From: Clostridium cavendishii DSM 21758
GTDB taxonomy: Bacteria > Bacillota > Clostridia > Clostridiales > Clostridiaceae
NCBI RefSeq assembly: GCF_900141845.1
Contig: NZ_FQZB01000014.1
Location: forward strand, 124,001 to 188,000
Direction of reading: 5' to 3'
DNA: 64,000 bases
The notes beneath the pieces were generated by a model that did not search any database, had not been told where the DNA came from, and saw only the letters and a list, made by a program, of their open reading frames with translations. Below, one piece after another: positions 18,495-27,366 of the stretch. The stretch's first letter is position 1, and every line of letters begins with the position of its first letter. A program made the translations under genes and the position numbers.

Positions 18495-21400
18495 TTAATT
18501 GAATTTACTTTGTACAGTATAGTTTCCAGTACCTTCATAGCTATATACTACTAAATAGTATTTTCCTGGTTTTAAATGTACCTTGTTAGTTATCTTATTT
18601 CCATCTCTATGCCCATAAGACATATATTTTGTTAAATCATTTTCTGAATATAAGTTCCAAGCTACACCTAAATCATTACTTCCCTTTGTTAAATCAATAT
18701 CTAAGTTACCTTCTTTTGTTATCTCAAATTCATAACTATCTCTTCTATCTGTTTGGCTTAAGCTTCCCTTTACTAAACTATTGTTAACAGTTATACTATT
18801 TGCATTTTCAAAACTATCATTATATTCTTTTTCGTTATATTCTTTTATTTTAGGTGTTTCTGGACTTCCATTCCACTTTACTTCTAAAGAATAATTTGAA
18901 GCTCCTCTTCCATATCCATATGCTACTACATAGTATCTTCCCTTAGTTAACTTTGCAGTACCTTTAATACTATTATTTGCTCTCTCTGAAGGATAAGCTA
19001 TATAATTGCTATTATCTGATGAATTATATAGTAGCCATGCTATTCCATTATTGCCCTTATTAATTAAATTAATGTCTACTGCTCCATCTGCTGGTAAATC
19101 AAAGTAGAACATATCTGACTCTGAATCTTTTATAGTTCCATTAATTGCAGTTTTATTTTTTAAAGGTCCATTTGCAGTTTCAAATGTATCATTTGGCTCA
19201 ACTTCTGAATCTAATACTGGATCAGTAGGTTTTATTATATCTTCTGCTGTTATATAAACAGAGTTGCTTCCTGAAAGTCCAGCATCATCTTTAACAGTTA
19301 ATGTTACTTTATAATTTCCAATCTTTGAATAGCTATGCTGTGGATTTTTCTCATTACTTGACAATCCATCGCCAAAGTCCCAATTATACTCTACTACTTT
19401 TTTACCTGTATCTAAAGTTACTTCACTATTAAAAGAAGTCTTTTCATTTACCTTAACCTTTTGCTCTGACTTTATATTTACTATAGGACTTACAGTATCA
19501 TTATTTTGTATATTTTCATTTGATATCCCATTAAATACAAGTTCCCAAGTAACATTGTTATTTGAATCAACATTATAATTTACCATATACGCAGTAACGG
19601 TTTTATAGCCTGACCACTCATAATCATTTAGAGTATTCAAGGTTTCATTTAACTTCTTATCTATGTTTCTAATATCATTAAATTTACCTTGGCTCTTTCC
19701 CCCATTATATGTGCCTCTTACTGAAAATAGGTTAAAGAATGGTGATTTATTAATTTCTGTTTTTACATTTTGTATTTGTGCTACTCGTGTGATATCATCA
19801 AATATTTCTTGATTAGCCTTAGTTTTATGAACCTTTATATAATCATCTGAAACTAATGGTGTTGTTAAACTATCATATTTATTTACTAAACTATCCATAT
19901 AACTTCTATAATTATTTTCTAAAGCTGCATCATTACTATATTTACTTATTAAACTATCATATTTATCAACGTTGTTATTTTTTATTGATTCATATAATTC
20001 ATTTAATTTAGCTATATCTTTTTCATACATATAGTCCTGTACCATGAATCCATAATGATAAAACTCAAAGCTTCCATACTTAGAATGCATAGTTTTATCA
20101 ACAGAATATCTTTGATCAGCTTCAGTATTTACTATATTGCTTACAACTGATTTTCTTGGCAGTACATCATTAGTTCTTGTTGAACCTGCAAAAAGTTCTG
20201 CTCCACCTTCTTCTAGCCAAGTTAATCTGTCATTTTGGTAAAGCTTACTTGAACCCCATAAACCTGGTACTAAATATCTACCTTGTAGATAATGTGTAAA
20301 TTCATGTCTAAATAATTCTTCTAAGGTATATATACTTTCTTCTGGTTTTCTTTCATATGTATAGAAAGTTCCATCTCCTTCTATATAAATACCTCCATTT
20401 TTTACATCTAATCCTTTAAGTAATCTATTCATCTCATATTCTTTAGGACTATTATAAATTACTATTGTAAGTATATCATCTTTATTGCCTTGTTCTAACG
20501 GCTTATCAGTTCCGATTGCTCTAAAAAATTGAGCTTGTACTTCTTTAGATGCCCAGTATAATCTTTTTACTTTTTCTTCTGTTACTTTATCTCCAGTTTT
20601 AACTACTACTTTTCCATCATCAAATTTATATTGCTTAGGTAAATATTTATTTAAACCTTCTTCTTTTATTTGAGTAACATTTATACTTTTTCCATAATAA
20701 TCTTTCGATCCATAACTATATCCTATTGAAGATGCACATTGTAAATATTGTTCTCCTAAATAAGGATATCTCTTCATACCTTCTGTTAGAACTCTTAATC
20801 CTTCTTGTGGTTTGCTATAAACTTTACCACATGTATCAATATAATATAAACAACCATTTATTATCCATTCATTTTCAGAATCCACATCACCTTTTAATGC
20901 AAAATCTGATATAAAATCTATAAACTTGTCTATTTTTCCAGACCAAATCGAATTGCTATAATCTCCTTGCTTTTCGAATGCATATTTTTCTATATCATAC
21001 TTAACTCCATCTATTATATTGTAAATGGCTTTTTGCTTTCCTCTATCTTTATTTAAAGCTACAAAGTTATTTTTAAAGTCTGTTAAAACTGGCATGAAAT
21101 TATTTACTACTTCAGCATTTGAACTAGCATTACTTACAAGTATTCCTACAGCTGCAACAATTTCATCTTGAGCACTAGTTCCTAAAGCAAAGTTTGGGTT
21201 TTTTTGAATTTCTAAAATAGCTGGTATACATTTATCTTGATATGCTCTTTTATTTAATTCTTTTAACCCGTCATTATAAAATCCTAAATAGAAACCTGAT
21301 CTTAGTACTTCTATTATCGTTGGAATACCAGCAGTATCATCTTTAGTAAACTTATGTCCTCTTTCCTTTAATAAGTTTATTATATAATCCATACGCTTTT

Positions 21401-21803
21401 CATCACTGTAAAAAGCTCTAGCCCCTTCACTGTATTGAAATAAATCTGTTATATCATTCCATTTTATTTCTAATAAGATATTACCTAACTCTCTATAAGA
21501 CATTTTTTGTAGATCATCCATCGTATACTTTTGGTCTGCTTTTCTTATAGATACTGGTTTACTTTTTAATTGTCTATCTATATTAGGTTTTGTATCATTA
21601 ATCTCATTTTTATTTCTTACATGCTTAACACTATCTGTATTCTCATTGATTTTACCATTCTTAATATGCTTCTGAGATATCTTGGTATCCTTTGTGTTTA
21701 CACTTTCACGTTGATTATTATCTAATGAAAAAGCATATTCATTAATTGTCAACGTTGTAAACAAAGTTATTAACAATATCTTAGCTATTTTCTTGTTTTT
21801 CAT
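18495..21803 (-). CDS. colA: Clostridial collagenase (M9B), ColG-type architecture
   Basis: 1102 residues. Order: signal peptide with hydrophobic core (about 5-25), Lys/Asn-rich propeptide to about residue 90, M9 activator and peptidase domains, one PKD domain (VEYNWDFGDGLSSNEKNPQH), then two C-terminal PPC/collagen-binding domains beginning EVEPNDTFETAN and EYNDSFENAN. Zinc site: HEFTH at 500-504 with the third ligand Glu532 in WLEEGGAELFAGS, 32 residues from the first His as in ColG. Secreted enzyme that degrades native collagen. One PKD plus two binding domains matches ColG rather than the two-PKD/one-CBD form of ColH. Ribosome site TAGGGGGA; the upstream region also carries GGGGGAGG and CAGGAGGG. 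Confidence 0.95.
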   Translation of the reverse strand: MKNKKIAKILLITLFTTLTINEYAFSLDNNQRESVNTKDTKISQKHIKNGKINENTDSVKHVRNKNEINDTKPNIDRQLKSKPVSIRKADQKYTMDDLQKMSYRELGNILLEIKWNDITDLFQYSEGARAFYSDEKRMDYIINLLKERGHKFTKDDTAGIPTIIEVLRSGFYLGFYNDGLKELNKRAYQDKCIPAILEIQKNPNFALGTSAQDEIVAAVGILVSNASSNAEVVNNFMPVLTDFKNNFVALNKDRGKQKAIYNIIDGVKYDIEKYAFEKQGDYSNSIWSGKIDKFIDFISDFALKGDVDSENEWIINGCLYYIDTCGKVYSKPQEGLRVLTEGMKRYPYLGEQYLQCASSIGYSYGSKDYYGKSINVTQIKEEGLNKYLPKQYKFDDGKVVVKTGDKVTEEKVKRLYWASKEVQAQFFRAIGTDKPLEQGNKDDILTIVIYNSPKEYEMNRLLKGLDVKNGGIYIEGDGTFYTYERKPEESIYTLEELFRHEFTHYLQGRYLVPGLWGSSKLYQNDRLTWLEEGGAELFAGSTRTNDVLPRKSVVSNIVNTEADQRYSVDKTMHSKYGSFEFYHYGFMVQDYMYEKDIAKLNELYESIKNNNVDKYDSLISKYSNDAALENNYRSYMDSLVNKYDSLTTPLVSDDYIKVHKTKANQEIFDDITRVAQIQNVKTEINKSPFFNLFSVRGTYNGGKSQGKFNDIRNIDKKLNETLNTLNDYEWSGYKTVTAYMVNYNVDSNNNVTWELVFNGISNENIQNNDTVSPIVNIKSEQKVKVNEKTSFNSEVTLDTGKKVVEYNWDFGDGLSSNEKNPQHSYSKIGNYKVTLTVKDDAGLSGSNSVYITAEDIIKPTDPVLDSEVEPNDTFETANGPLKNKTAINGTIKDSESDMFYFDLPADGAVDINLINKGNNGIAWLLYNSSDNSNYIAYPSERANNSIKGTAKLTKGRYYVVAYGYGRGASNYSLEVKWNGSPETPKIKEYNEKEYNDSFENANSITVNNSLVKGSLSQTDRRDSYEFEITKEGNLDIDLTKGSNDLGVAWNLYSENDLTKYMSYGHRDGNKITNKVHLKPGKYYLVVYSYEGTGNYTVQSKFN

Positions 21804-22165
21804 TACTAAATCCCCCTATACTCTTTACTAAATATAAAATTGGTTACTTATTATTAATTTTTTATTTATCTTTAGTTTACTCTTGTTTTCAAAGCCCTCC
21901 TGAAACTTTTACTTGTCAAAAATTTAATTCTAATATCCTCCCCCTAATCTTAAATTTCAAAACCTAAATAGCAACATATTCATATTAAAGATTATATTAC
22001 CATTTAGAATATAATTTTACATCTAATATTTAATCTTGTATAGTTTTTCCCACATTTCAAGTGATTTTTTTAATTATTTTAAACTTATTATACAATACGG
22101 ATTTGATTATATCTCGTGTATTAACTTTATATACCTTTTTTTAAACTTTGCCTCATTTTATTTTA
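21804..22165. other. Divergent collagenase/prfC intergenic region
   Basis: No gene. It should hold the collagenase promoter. On the minus strand a long leader contains two purine-rich Shine-Dalgarno-like blocks (around 21894-21901 and 21936-21945) well upstream of the true one. They could take part in leader RNA structure, since clostridial collagenase leaders are known to be regulated by base pairing, but I cannot show a structure here. Confidence 0.3.
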
Positions 22166-22193
22166 TTGTTATAGCTTATTTTTGTGATATAAT
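22166..22193 (+). promoter_or_regulatory. Sigma-A-type promoter of prfC
   Basis: TTGTTA (22166-22171), a 16-base spacer, and TATAAT (22188-22193) with an extended -10 TG. It lies about 80 bases before the TTG start of prfC and so excludes the longer upstream reading frame as translated sequence. Confidence 0.7.
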
Positions 22194-22275
22194 ATGTAAT
22201 GTTGTAAACAATACTAGGATAACTTTTAAATTGATAAATATGACCATTGTGGTCTTTAATAAGGAGGAATATGCT

Positions 22276-23874
22276 TTGTCAGATTTAATAAGACAAGAGA
22301 TTGAAAAAAGAAGAACTTTTGCTATTATATCTCACCCTGATGCTGGTAAGACCACATTAACTGAGAAGCTACTTTTATACGGAGGTGCTATTAGACTTGC
22401 TGGTTCTGTTAAGGCTAGAAAAGCATCTAAACATGCCGTTTCTGACTGGATGGAAATAGAAAAGCAAAGAGGTATTTCTGTTACATCTTCTGTTATGCAG
22501 TTTAATTATGATGGTTATTGTATTAATATATTAGATACTCCAGGTCACCAAGATTTCTCTGAGGATACATATAGAACTCTTATGGCTGCCGATTCAGCTG
22601 TAATGGTTATTGATGCTGCTAAGGGTATCGAGGAGCAAACTAGAAAACTGTTCCATGTTTGTTCTTTAAGAGGAATTCCTATATTTACTTTTGTTAATAA
22701 GATGGATAGAGAAGCTCAAGATCCATTTAAAATATTAGAAGATATTGAAAACGAACTTGGAATTAAGTCTTATCCTATGAACTGGCCAATAGGTTCTGGT
22801 AAAGACTTCAAAGGTGTTTATGAAAGACATAATAACACAATCCAGGCTTTTGATGGTGGTAATCACGGTCAAACTGAAGTTTCTTCAGTAGAAGGTGATG
22901 TATCTGATCCTATATTTAAAGATCTTTTAGGTTCTGATCTTCATGAAAAGCTTATGGAGGATATAGAACTTTTAGATGTTGCTGGTGATGATTTTGATCT
23001 TGAAAAAGTTAGAGCTGGTGAGTTAACTCCAGTATTTTTTGGTTCTGCTTTAACTAACTTTGGTGTTGAACCATTTTTAGTTGAGTTCTTAAAGCTTACT
23101 TCTTCACCACTTCCTAGAAATTCAAATATAGGTGAAATAGATACTTTTGAAGAACCATTTTCTGCTTTTGTATTTAAAATTCAAGCTAATATGAATAAAG
23201 CTCATAGAGACAGAATTGCCTTTATGAGAATTTGTTCAGGTAAATTTGATAAAGGTTTAGATGTTAACCATGTTCAAGGTGGAAAGAAAATAAAACTAGC
23301 TCAACCTCAACAATTCTTAGCTCAAGATAGAGAAATTGTTGAAGAAGCTTATGCTGGAGATATAATTGGAGTATTTGATCCAGGCATATTTGCAATAGGT
23401 GATACTTTATGTGTAAATCCTAAAAAATTTAAATTTGAAGGTATTCCTACATTTGCTCCTGAACATTTTGCAAGGGTTAGACCTGTTGACACTATGAAAA
23501 GAAAACAATTCGTAAAAGGTGTTACTCAAATAGCTCAAGAAGGTGCTATCCAAGTATTTAAAGAAACTCATATAGGTATGGAAGAAATAATAGTTGGAGT
23601 TGTTGGTGTACTTCAATTTGAAGTTCTTGAATATAGACTTAAAAATGAATATAACGTAGATATTAAGATGGATAGACTTGCTTATAGATATGTTCGTTGG
23701 ATAGAAAACCAAGACATAGATATGGATAAATTAAACCTTACTTCTGATACTAAAAAGGTTCGTGACCTTAGAGATAGAAACCTTCTTATCTTCCAAAACG
23801 ATTGGGGTATAAGCTGGGCACTAGATCATAATAAAGGTCTTGTTCTTTCTGATATAGGTAAATCAGACGATTAA
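22276..23874 (+). CDS. prfC: Peptide chain release factor 3
   Basis: 532 residues from a TTG start at 22276, chosen because AAGGAGG (22261-22267) sits eight bases upstream and the protein then begins SDLIRQEIEKRRTFAIISHP like other RF3 proteins. The in-frame extension to 22036 would precede the promoter. GTPase motifs: PDAGKTT (21-27), RGISVTSS, DTPGHQDFSEDTYRTL, NKMDR. RF3 is a GTPase that recycles RF1/RF2 from the ribosome after peptide release. Complete, with a strong terminator after it. Confidence 0.96.
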   Translation: MSDLIRQEIEKRRTFAIISHPDAGKTTLTEKLLLYGGAIRLAGSVKARKASKHAVSDWMEIEKQRGISVTSSVMQFNYDGYCINILDTPGHQDFSEDTYRTLMAADSAVMVIDAAKGIEEQTRKLFHVCSLRGIPIFTFVNKMDREAQDPFKILEDIENELGIKSYPMNWPIGSGKDFKGVYERHNNTIQAFDGGNHGQTEVSSVEGDVSDPIFKDLLGSDLHEKLMEDIELLDVAGDDFDLEKVRAGELTPVFFGSALTNFGVEPFLVEFLKLTSSPLPRNSNIGEIDTFEEPFSAFVFKIQANMNKAHRDRIAFMRICSGKFDKGLDVNHVQGGKKIKLAQPQQFLAQDREIVEEAYAGDIIGVFDPGIFAIGDTLCVNPKKFKFEGIPTFAPEHFARVRPVDTMKRKQFVKGVTQIAQEGAIQVFKETHIGMEEIIVGVVGVLQFEVLEYRLKNEYNVDIKMDRLAYRYVRWIENQDIDMDKLNLTSDTKKVRDLRDRNLLIFQNDWGISWALDHNKGLVLSDIGKSDD

Positions 23875-23880
23875 CAACAA

Positions 23881-23926
23881 AAAGGTTCTATATTAAAAAA
23901 TTATTTTGATATAGAACCTTTTTTAT
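23881..23926 (+). terminator. Intrinsic terminator of prfC
   Basis: A 13-bp perfect stem (23881-23893 with 23909-23921) is followed by a T-rich run. It also serves as an A-rich/T-rich boundary for the minus-strand toxin array that ends here. Confidence 0.9.
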
Positions 23927-23927
23927 T

Positions 23928-24071
23928 TTAAAACCAAAAATCATATTTTATTATAAGTTGAGCTATAGTACCTATAAATACCCCTAATGCAAAAGGTATT
24001 TTACTCTTTTCTTTATCATATTCATTTACAGGCTTAATTAAAATATTATTAAGTGTAAATGTATATTTCAT
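23928..24071 (-). pseudogene. Deletion chimera of the two prepilin peptidase genes
   Basis: A 47-codon frame starts MKYTFTLNN, like the start of the 201-residue peptidase at 29126-29731 (MKYTLG), and after about nine codons continues NEYDKEKSKIPFALGVFIG to the end, nearly identical to the last 33 residues of the 169-residue peptidase at 28601-29110. The DNA before the start also matches that before 29731. It is therefore what remains of a second copy of the peptidase pair after an in-frame internal deletion of about 1.1 kb. Catalytic Asp motifs are gone, so it cannot be a protease. Confidence 0.85.
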
Positions 24072-24177
24072 AAATTTTGCCTCTTCCAATATTTCTTCCA
24101 TACTTAATTTAATTTCATTATGAATAAAACTATATTTTTCATAAATTCATTATCTCACCATTACACAAAATACTATT

Positions 24178-24609
24178 CTACCTGTAAATATCATCTTCTC
24201 TCCTTATTTCAAGTGTAAAGTTCTTTTTTGTGCACCATTCTAACGTTTCAATTAACTTTTCAATAATATTTTTTTCTCCAACCGAAATAAAACATTCAGC
24301 TAAATTTTGGGCTTTTAAATGGTAATTGTAATTTAGAGGAACTTTCTTTGTTGTTTCTTCAATATCCCATATCATATTCTGTGCACTTAGTGATAAAAAC
24401 TTTTCTTTTATATCCATAATCTCATTTAAAGCCATTTCTGTTTCACCACGTTCGATTTTAGAATTGTATAATTTTTTTAATAGGTATGGATATTTGCTAC
24501 CCCAACCATTTTGCTCAAGATTATAACTAATTGTAGAGAATAAAGAATGTAGTAAATCTGGGCTTCCTATTTCCCACCATATTTCACTATAAAACAATCC
24601 AACATTCAT
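24178..24609 (-). CDS. Candidate immunity protein (Imm70-like)
   Basis: 143 residues, cytosolic, no signal or membrane segment. SEIWWEIGSPDLLHSLFSTI followed by NGWGSKYPYLLKKLY resembles, from memory, the Imm70 group of polymorphic-toxin immunity proteins. A toxin-tail remnant (24700-24798) lies just upstream on the same strand, the standard toxin-immunity order. Good ribosome site (CGAGGAGGGC) before ATG. It would bind and neutralise a cognate toxin delivered by sibling cells. Family name moderately sure; role inferred from context. Confidence 0.65.
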   Translation of the reverse strand: MNVGLFYSEIWWEIGSPDLLHSLFSTISYNLEQNGWGSKYPYLLKKLYNSKIERGETEMALNEIMDIKEKFLSLSAQNMIWDIEETTKKVPLNYNYHLKAQNLAECFISVGEKNIIEKLIETLEWCTKKNFTLEIRREDDIYR

Positions 24610-24699
24610 AAAATTTGCCCTCCTCGTAGTATTTATTTTAATTTTAACCTTATTTCAATTCCAGTTTCGGTTTCATTGTATATTTTGTTTTTTAATTCA

Positions 24700-24798
24700 T
24701 TAATCTAACATAAAAGTTTGTTTTGTACCAGCCCCAAAGAATTTCTTTCTTTGAGAATATTGCACTATATCATTGTGATTTTGAAAAATCTTTAACTG
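24700..24798 (-). pseudogene. Toxin-domain C-terminal remnant (cassette 5)
   Basis: A 32-codon open stretch ends with VQYSQRKKFFGAGTKQTF plus three residues and a stop, 90 bases before the Imm70-like gene. The preceding codon is in frame with an upstream stop, and no carrier domain is present. Position and composition fit the tail of a polymorphic toxin whose carrier was lost. The fold cannot be named from so short a piece. Confidence 0.5.
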
Positions 24799-24838
24799 CA
24801 TTTTTCAAGTAGGACAAATTACTTAAAATAAGAAAAAC

Positions 24839-24879
24839 AAATAAAAAATAATAATAAAAATGTCCTAAGAAAATTTCTT
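24839..24879. repeat. 41-bp exact repeat (copy A)
   Basis: Identical to 28536-28576, where it spans the junction between the truncated toxin carrier and the terminator of the 169-residue prepilin peptidase. Here it lies upstream (in transcription sense) of the cassette 5 toxin scrap, so both orphan cassettes begin at the same peptidase-terminator joint. Confidence 0.85.
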
Positions 24880-24939
24880 TTATGTGATTAATTACAATAC
24901 TATAACAATTATACATATAAACTATTACCAATACCCTAA

Positions 24940-25323
24940 CTATATTTTAATTAATTCGTCATTAATATATCTTTTAGATTTACGTTTGCCACCAACTGAA
25001 ATATAGTACAATAGACTACTATTCTTTATATGCCAATTAATATCCACTATTATTCCAGTGACTTCTGGCTTCTTTGCTAATCTCACCTCAGTACCAATTG
25101 AAAATATTGATGCATTGACTTGCTTATATAATCTGGACTTAACTTGATATATTTCTTCTCCATACTTCAAAGTAATATATTCACCATCTTCATTTATACA
25201 CTTGAATACTTTTCCATATGGTGATAGGTTCTTAAACCTCTCCAAGTCAGATGGTGCTATAAGTTCTTCACCATCTTCAATAAACCATGGATACACTCCC
25301 CAACTATTTACATTACCACTCAA
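24940..25323 (-). CDS. Candidate immunity protein (WGVYPWF family)
   Basis: 127 residues, soluble. The N-terminus NSWGVYPWFIEDGEELIAPS, then LERFKNLSPYGKVFKC, matches my memory of a small firmicute family of unknown function (DUF6960-like) often found near polymorphic toxins; the C-terminal half is a small beta-rich domain (GTEVRLAKKPEVTGIIVDI). A toxin-tail scrap lies 35 bases upstream on the same strand. The immunity role is inferred from position only. Confidence 0.6.
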   Translation of the reverse strand: MSGNVNSWGVYPWFIEDGEELIAPSDLERFKNLSPYGKVFKCINEDGEYITLKYGEEIYQVKSRLYKQVNASIFSIGTEVRLAKKPEVTGIIVDINWHIKNSSLLYYISVGGKRKSKRYINDELIKI

Positions 25324-25357
25324 ATTTACTCATCCTTTCTCTTTATTTTTTACAACT

Positions 25358-25471
25358 TTACTTATATGGCACATATCCTTGAAAATCCTTTGAGAACACA
25401 TTTGAAGGTAAATTACTAAATGCTTCATTTTTATTTCTTATATCGCCTATAAATAAGTGAATAATATGTAT
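25358..25471 (-). pseudogene. Toxin-domain C-terminal remnant (cassette 4)
   Basis: About 37 open codons, without a start and bounded upstream by a stop, include GDIRNKNEAFSNLPSNVFSK and end FQGYVPYK-stop, 35 bases before the candidate immunity gene at 24940-25323. It reads as the end of a toxin domain stripped of its carrier. A strong terminator belonging to the next cassette lies just upstream. Confidence 0.5.
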
Positions 25472-25490
25472 TTAGAATACTCAGTAAAAG

Positions 25491-25522
25491 AAAAACGTTG
25501 AAAAAAATTTTTCAACGTTTTT
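25491..25522 (-). terminator. Intrinsic terminator of cassette 3
   Basis: A 14-bp stem (25491-25504 with 25509-25522) is followed on the minus strand by a T-run. It closes the TNT-remnant/immunity cassette and separates it from cassette 4. Confidence 0.8.
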
Positions 25523-25630
25523 TATATTGTGATTTTATTAGTAAAAATCCGTAAGATTTATATTGTAATTTTAATTATTTGCACCTTAAAATAGAACCCG
25601 TTGATATTTAATAAATTTTCTTCTTTTACA

Positions 25631-26236
25631 CTAAACTGACAACAAATCATATTTTTCTTGATTTGTTAATATATCCGCAAATATTATTTCATAGCTATCA
25701 ATTCTTTCAGTCATAACTTTATAAAATAAAGCCTCACTATAGAATCTAAAGAATATAAATGGAGGCTCTTCATTTTGTTCTTTGTATATTTTATCTCCAT
25801 TTTGGTGTAATAGATAAATACTATATCTATTGTTGTTATTAAATTCTAAGTTTATTTTCATTTTTTCGGGATTCATAATAGAATAGTATTCTTTTCCTAT
25901 ATGCAACCTCATTAACCTTTCAACTTCTATTATATTTTGTGCATTTTCAAAATCGTCTCCATTTTTATAACTAATTTTTTTACCAATTAAACCCCTTATA
26001 GCAATTGCAAACTTTCTTTTCATCTCTAACTCTGATGAATATTGTGCAATTTTTATTCTTTTACCTCTTTCTATATAGAAAAGACTATAGCTATTATCTA
26101 TTTTATTTTCTAACCTATACTGTAATTCGTTATCATGTATTATTTTTATATTATTTTTACCCTGTATTATCTTTAACTCTCCACCTACATATCTTTTTAA
26201 ATTACTTATATATAAACTATCTAAATTTAAACTCAT
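25631..26236 (-). CDS. Candidate immunity protein for TNT-like toxin
   Basis: 201 residues, soluble, no recognised family. It begins MSLNLDSLYISNLKRYVGGE and contains YSLFYIERGKRIKIAQYSSE and FRFYSEALFYKVMTERIDSY. It follows the broken TNT-like toxin reading frame with only a few bases between them, so it is most simply its antidote, kept although the toxin is now interrupted. Immunity factors of TNT NADases are sequence-diverse, so family recognition is not expected. A start with GGAGAATAG-type site supports translation. Confidence 0.6.
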   Translation of the reverse strand: MSLNLDSLYISNLKRYVGGELKIIQGKNNIKIIHDNELQYRLENKIDNSYSLFYIERGKRIKIAQYSSELEMKRKFAIAIRGLIGKKISYKNGDDFENAQNIIEVERLMRLHIGKEYYSIMNPEKMKINLEFNNNNRYSIYLLHQNGDKIYKEQNEEPPFIFFRFYSEALFYKVMTERIDSYEIIFADILTNQEKYDLLSV

Positions 26237-26239
26237 TCT

Positions 26240-26770
26240 ATTCTCCTTATAAATGTTTTAAATATCCTAACCTGATTAATCCATCAATAAGACTTTCACC
26301 TGGCATTAATTTAGCTCTTATTTTCTTAACAAATTCTGGATTGATTTGATATTGTATTCCACCTCCAACCTCATCAAACTATAGAGCTATTTCTCCTTAT
26401 CGCATTGGAATTTCTCTTTTTATTTCATAAGCATTATATGTTGAAAAATCCGAGTTTGGGCTCATTGCTCTCTGTGCAGTAGTTATTCCTTCATCTGCAA
26501 AAAATGTCCCATTATTTCCACCATATCTATCAATTTTACTGCCTGGTTTTAACATTACATCTTCGTACACCCCATTTAAAAAACCATCTATATTAGCGTC
26601 TCCGTATTGTCCAGACCACCTTATATCTCCTGTAGCTTGGTAAAAATATTTAGGATTATCAAATACTTTTTTATACTTTAAATATAGTTCTTCATCTGGG
26701 GCGTATTTCCAAGAACTTAATTTTAATTTATCAGCTTTACTAACACCCTCAAATAAACGAAAAATAATTT
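26240..26770 (-). pseudogene. TNT-like NAD(P)+ glycohydrolase toxin domain with two stops
   Basis: Translation shows LKPGSKIDRYGGNNGTFFAD, then TAQRAMSPNSDF, YNAYEIKREIPMR, a TAA stop (26397-26399), GEIAL, a TAG stop (26379-26381), FDEVGGGIQYQINPEFV and GLIRLGYLKHL. This is the TNT (tuberculosis necrotizing toxin) pattern: ID.[YF]G...G.F......R, a GPIAPWF-like loop and GGG.QY. The second stop replaces the usual Trp. TNT domains hydrolyse NAD+ and NADP+. No carrier precedes it; an IS110 scrap abuts its 5' side. The C-terminal part retained good coding sense, so inactivation looks recent. Confidence 0.75.
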
Positions 26771-26819
26771 CAAAAATTTAAGGTGTCAACCATTCGTTAC
26801 CACCATTATATCAACTTGC

Positions 26820-27273
26820 TTATCTCTTTGAAAGATATTCCATTTGATACTCTCTTTTATTCTTCATCATTCCATATATTATATTTACAAGCCTTCTCAT
26901 TACACACATTAATGCATGAGTTTTACTCTTGTTTTCTGCTAATTTTCTTTTATAATACTCATATAAAATATAATTTCTTGGTGTTTTACTACATTTTGAT
27001 AACTGTATTTGCTGTAATGCCAACATATAAAACACTCCATTTAATTCTCTTCTACCTTGTTCACTCATTTGCTCTTTCCATTTTCTTTATTTCTTCTTTA
27101 GAAAATTTTATTTCATCTACCATACTTTGAATAAGAACATCTCTAAATCTTTGATAATCTCTTGTTGTATCTCCATCAGATTTAATAAGACTCAATATTT
27201 GCTCTCCTTTTCGTGTTGAACATGAGTTGTGTTGCTACTATCTAATAGAAATTCCTTCAATTTTTCATTTGCA
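26820..27273 (-). mobile_element. IS110-family transposase remnant
   Basis: Three minus-strand pieces in different frames: NEKLKEFLLDSSNTTHV (about 27220-27272), then LSLIKSDGDTTRDYQRFRDV to KKMERANE-stop, then an 82-codon frame 26820-27068 with RRELNGVFYMLALQQ and KTHALMCVMRRLVNIIYGMM. Together they match the middle and C-terminal Transposase_20 region of IS110 proteins. The N-terminal DEDD catalytic domain is missing and frames are broken, so the element is dead. It separates cassette 2 from the TNT pseudogene. Confidence 0.75.
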
Positions 27274-27338
27274 GAGCATTTTATTTTATTAAATAAAATG
27301 CTCCTTATAGTTTCAATTAAAAACGAAACTATAAGGAG
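27274..27338 (-). terminator. Two overlapping perfect hairpins
   Basis: Hairpin one: 14-bp stem, 27301-27314 with 27325-27338, 10-base loop. Hairpin two: 13-bp stem, 27274-27286 with 27291-27303, 4-base loop. They share bases 27301-27303. They lie right after the cassette 2 immunity gene and at the edge of the IS110 scrap, so they probably terminate the cassette; they might instead mark an insertion joint. Confidence 0.6.
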
Positions 27339-27366
27339 ACACTTTTCTCGTTAGTTTAGTAATAAC

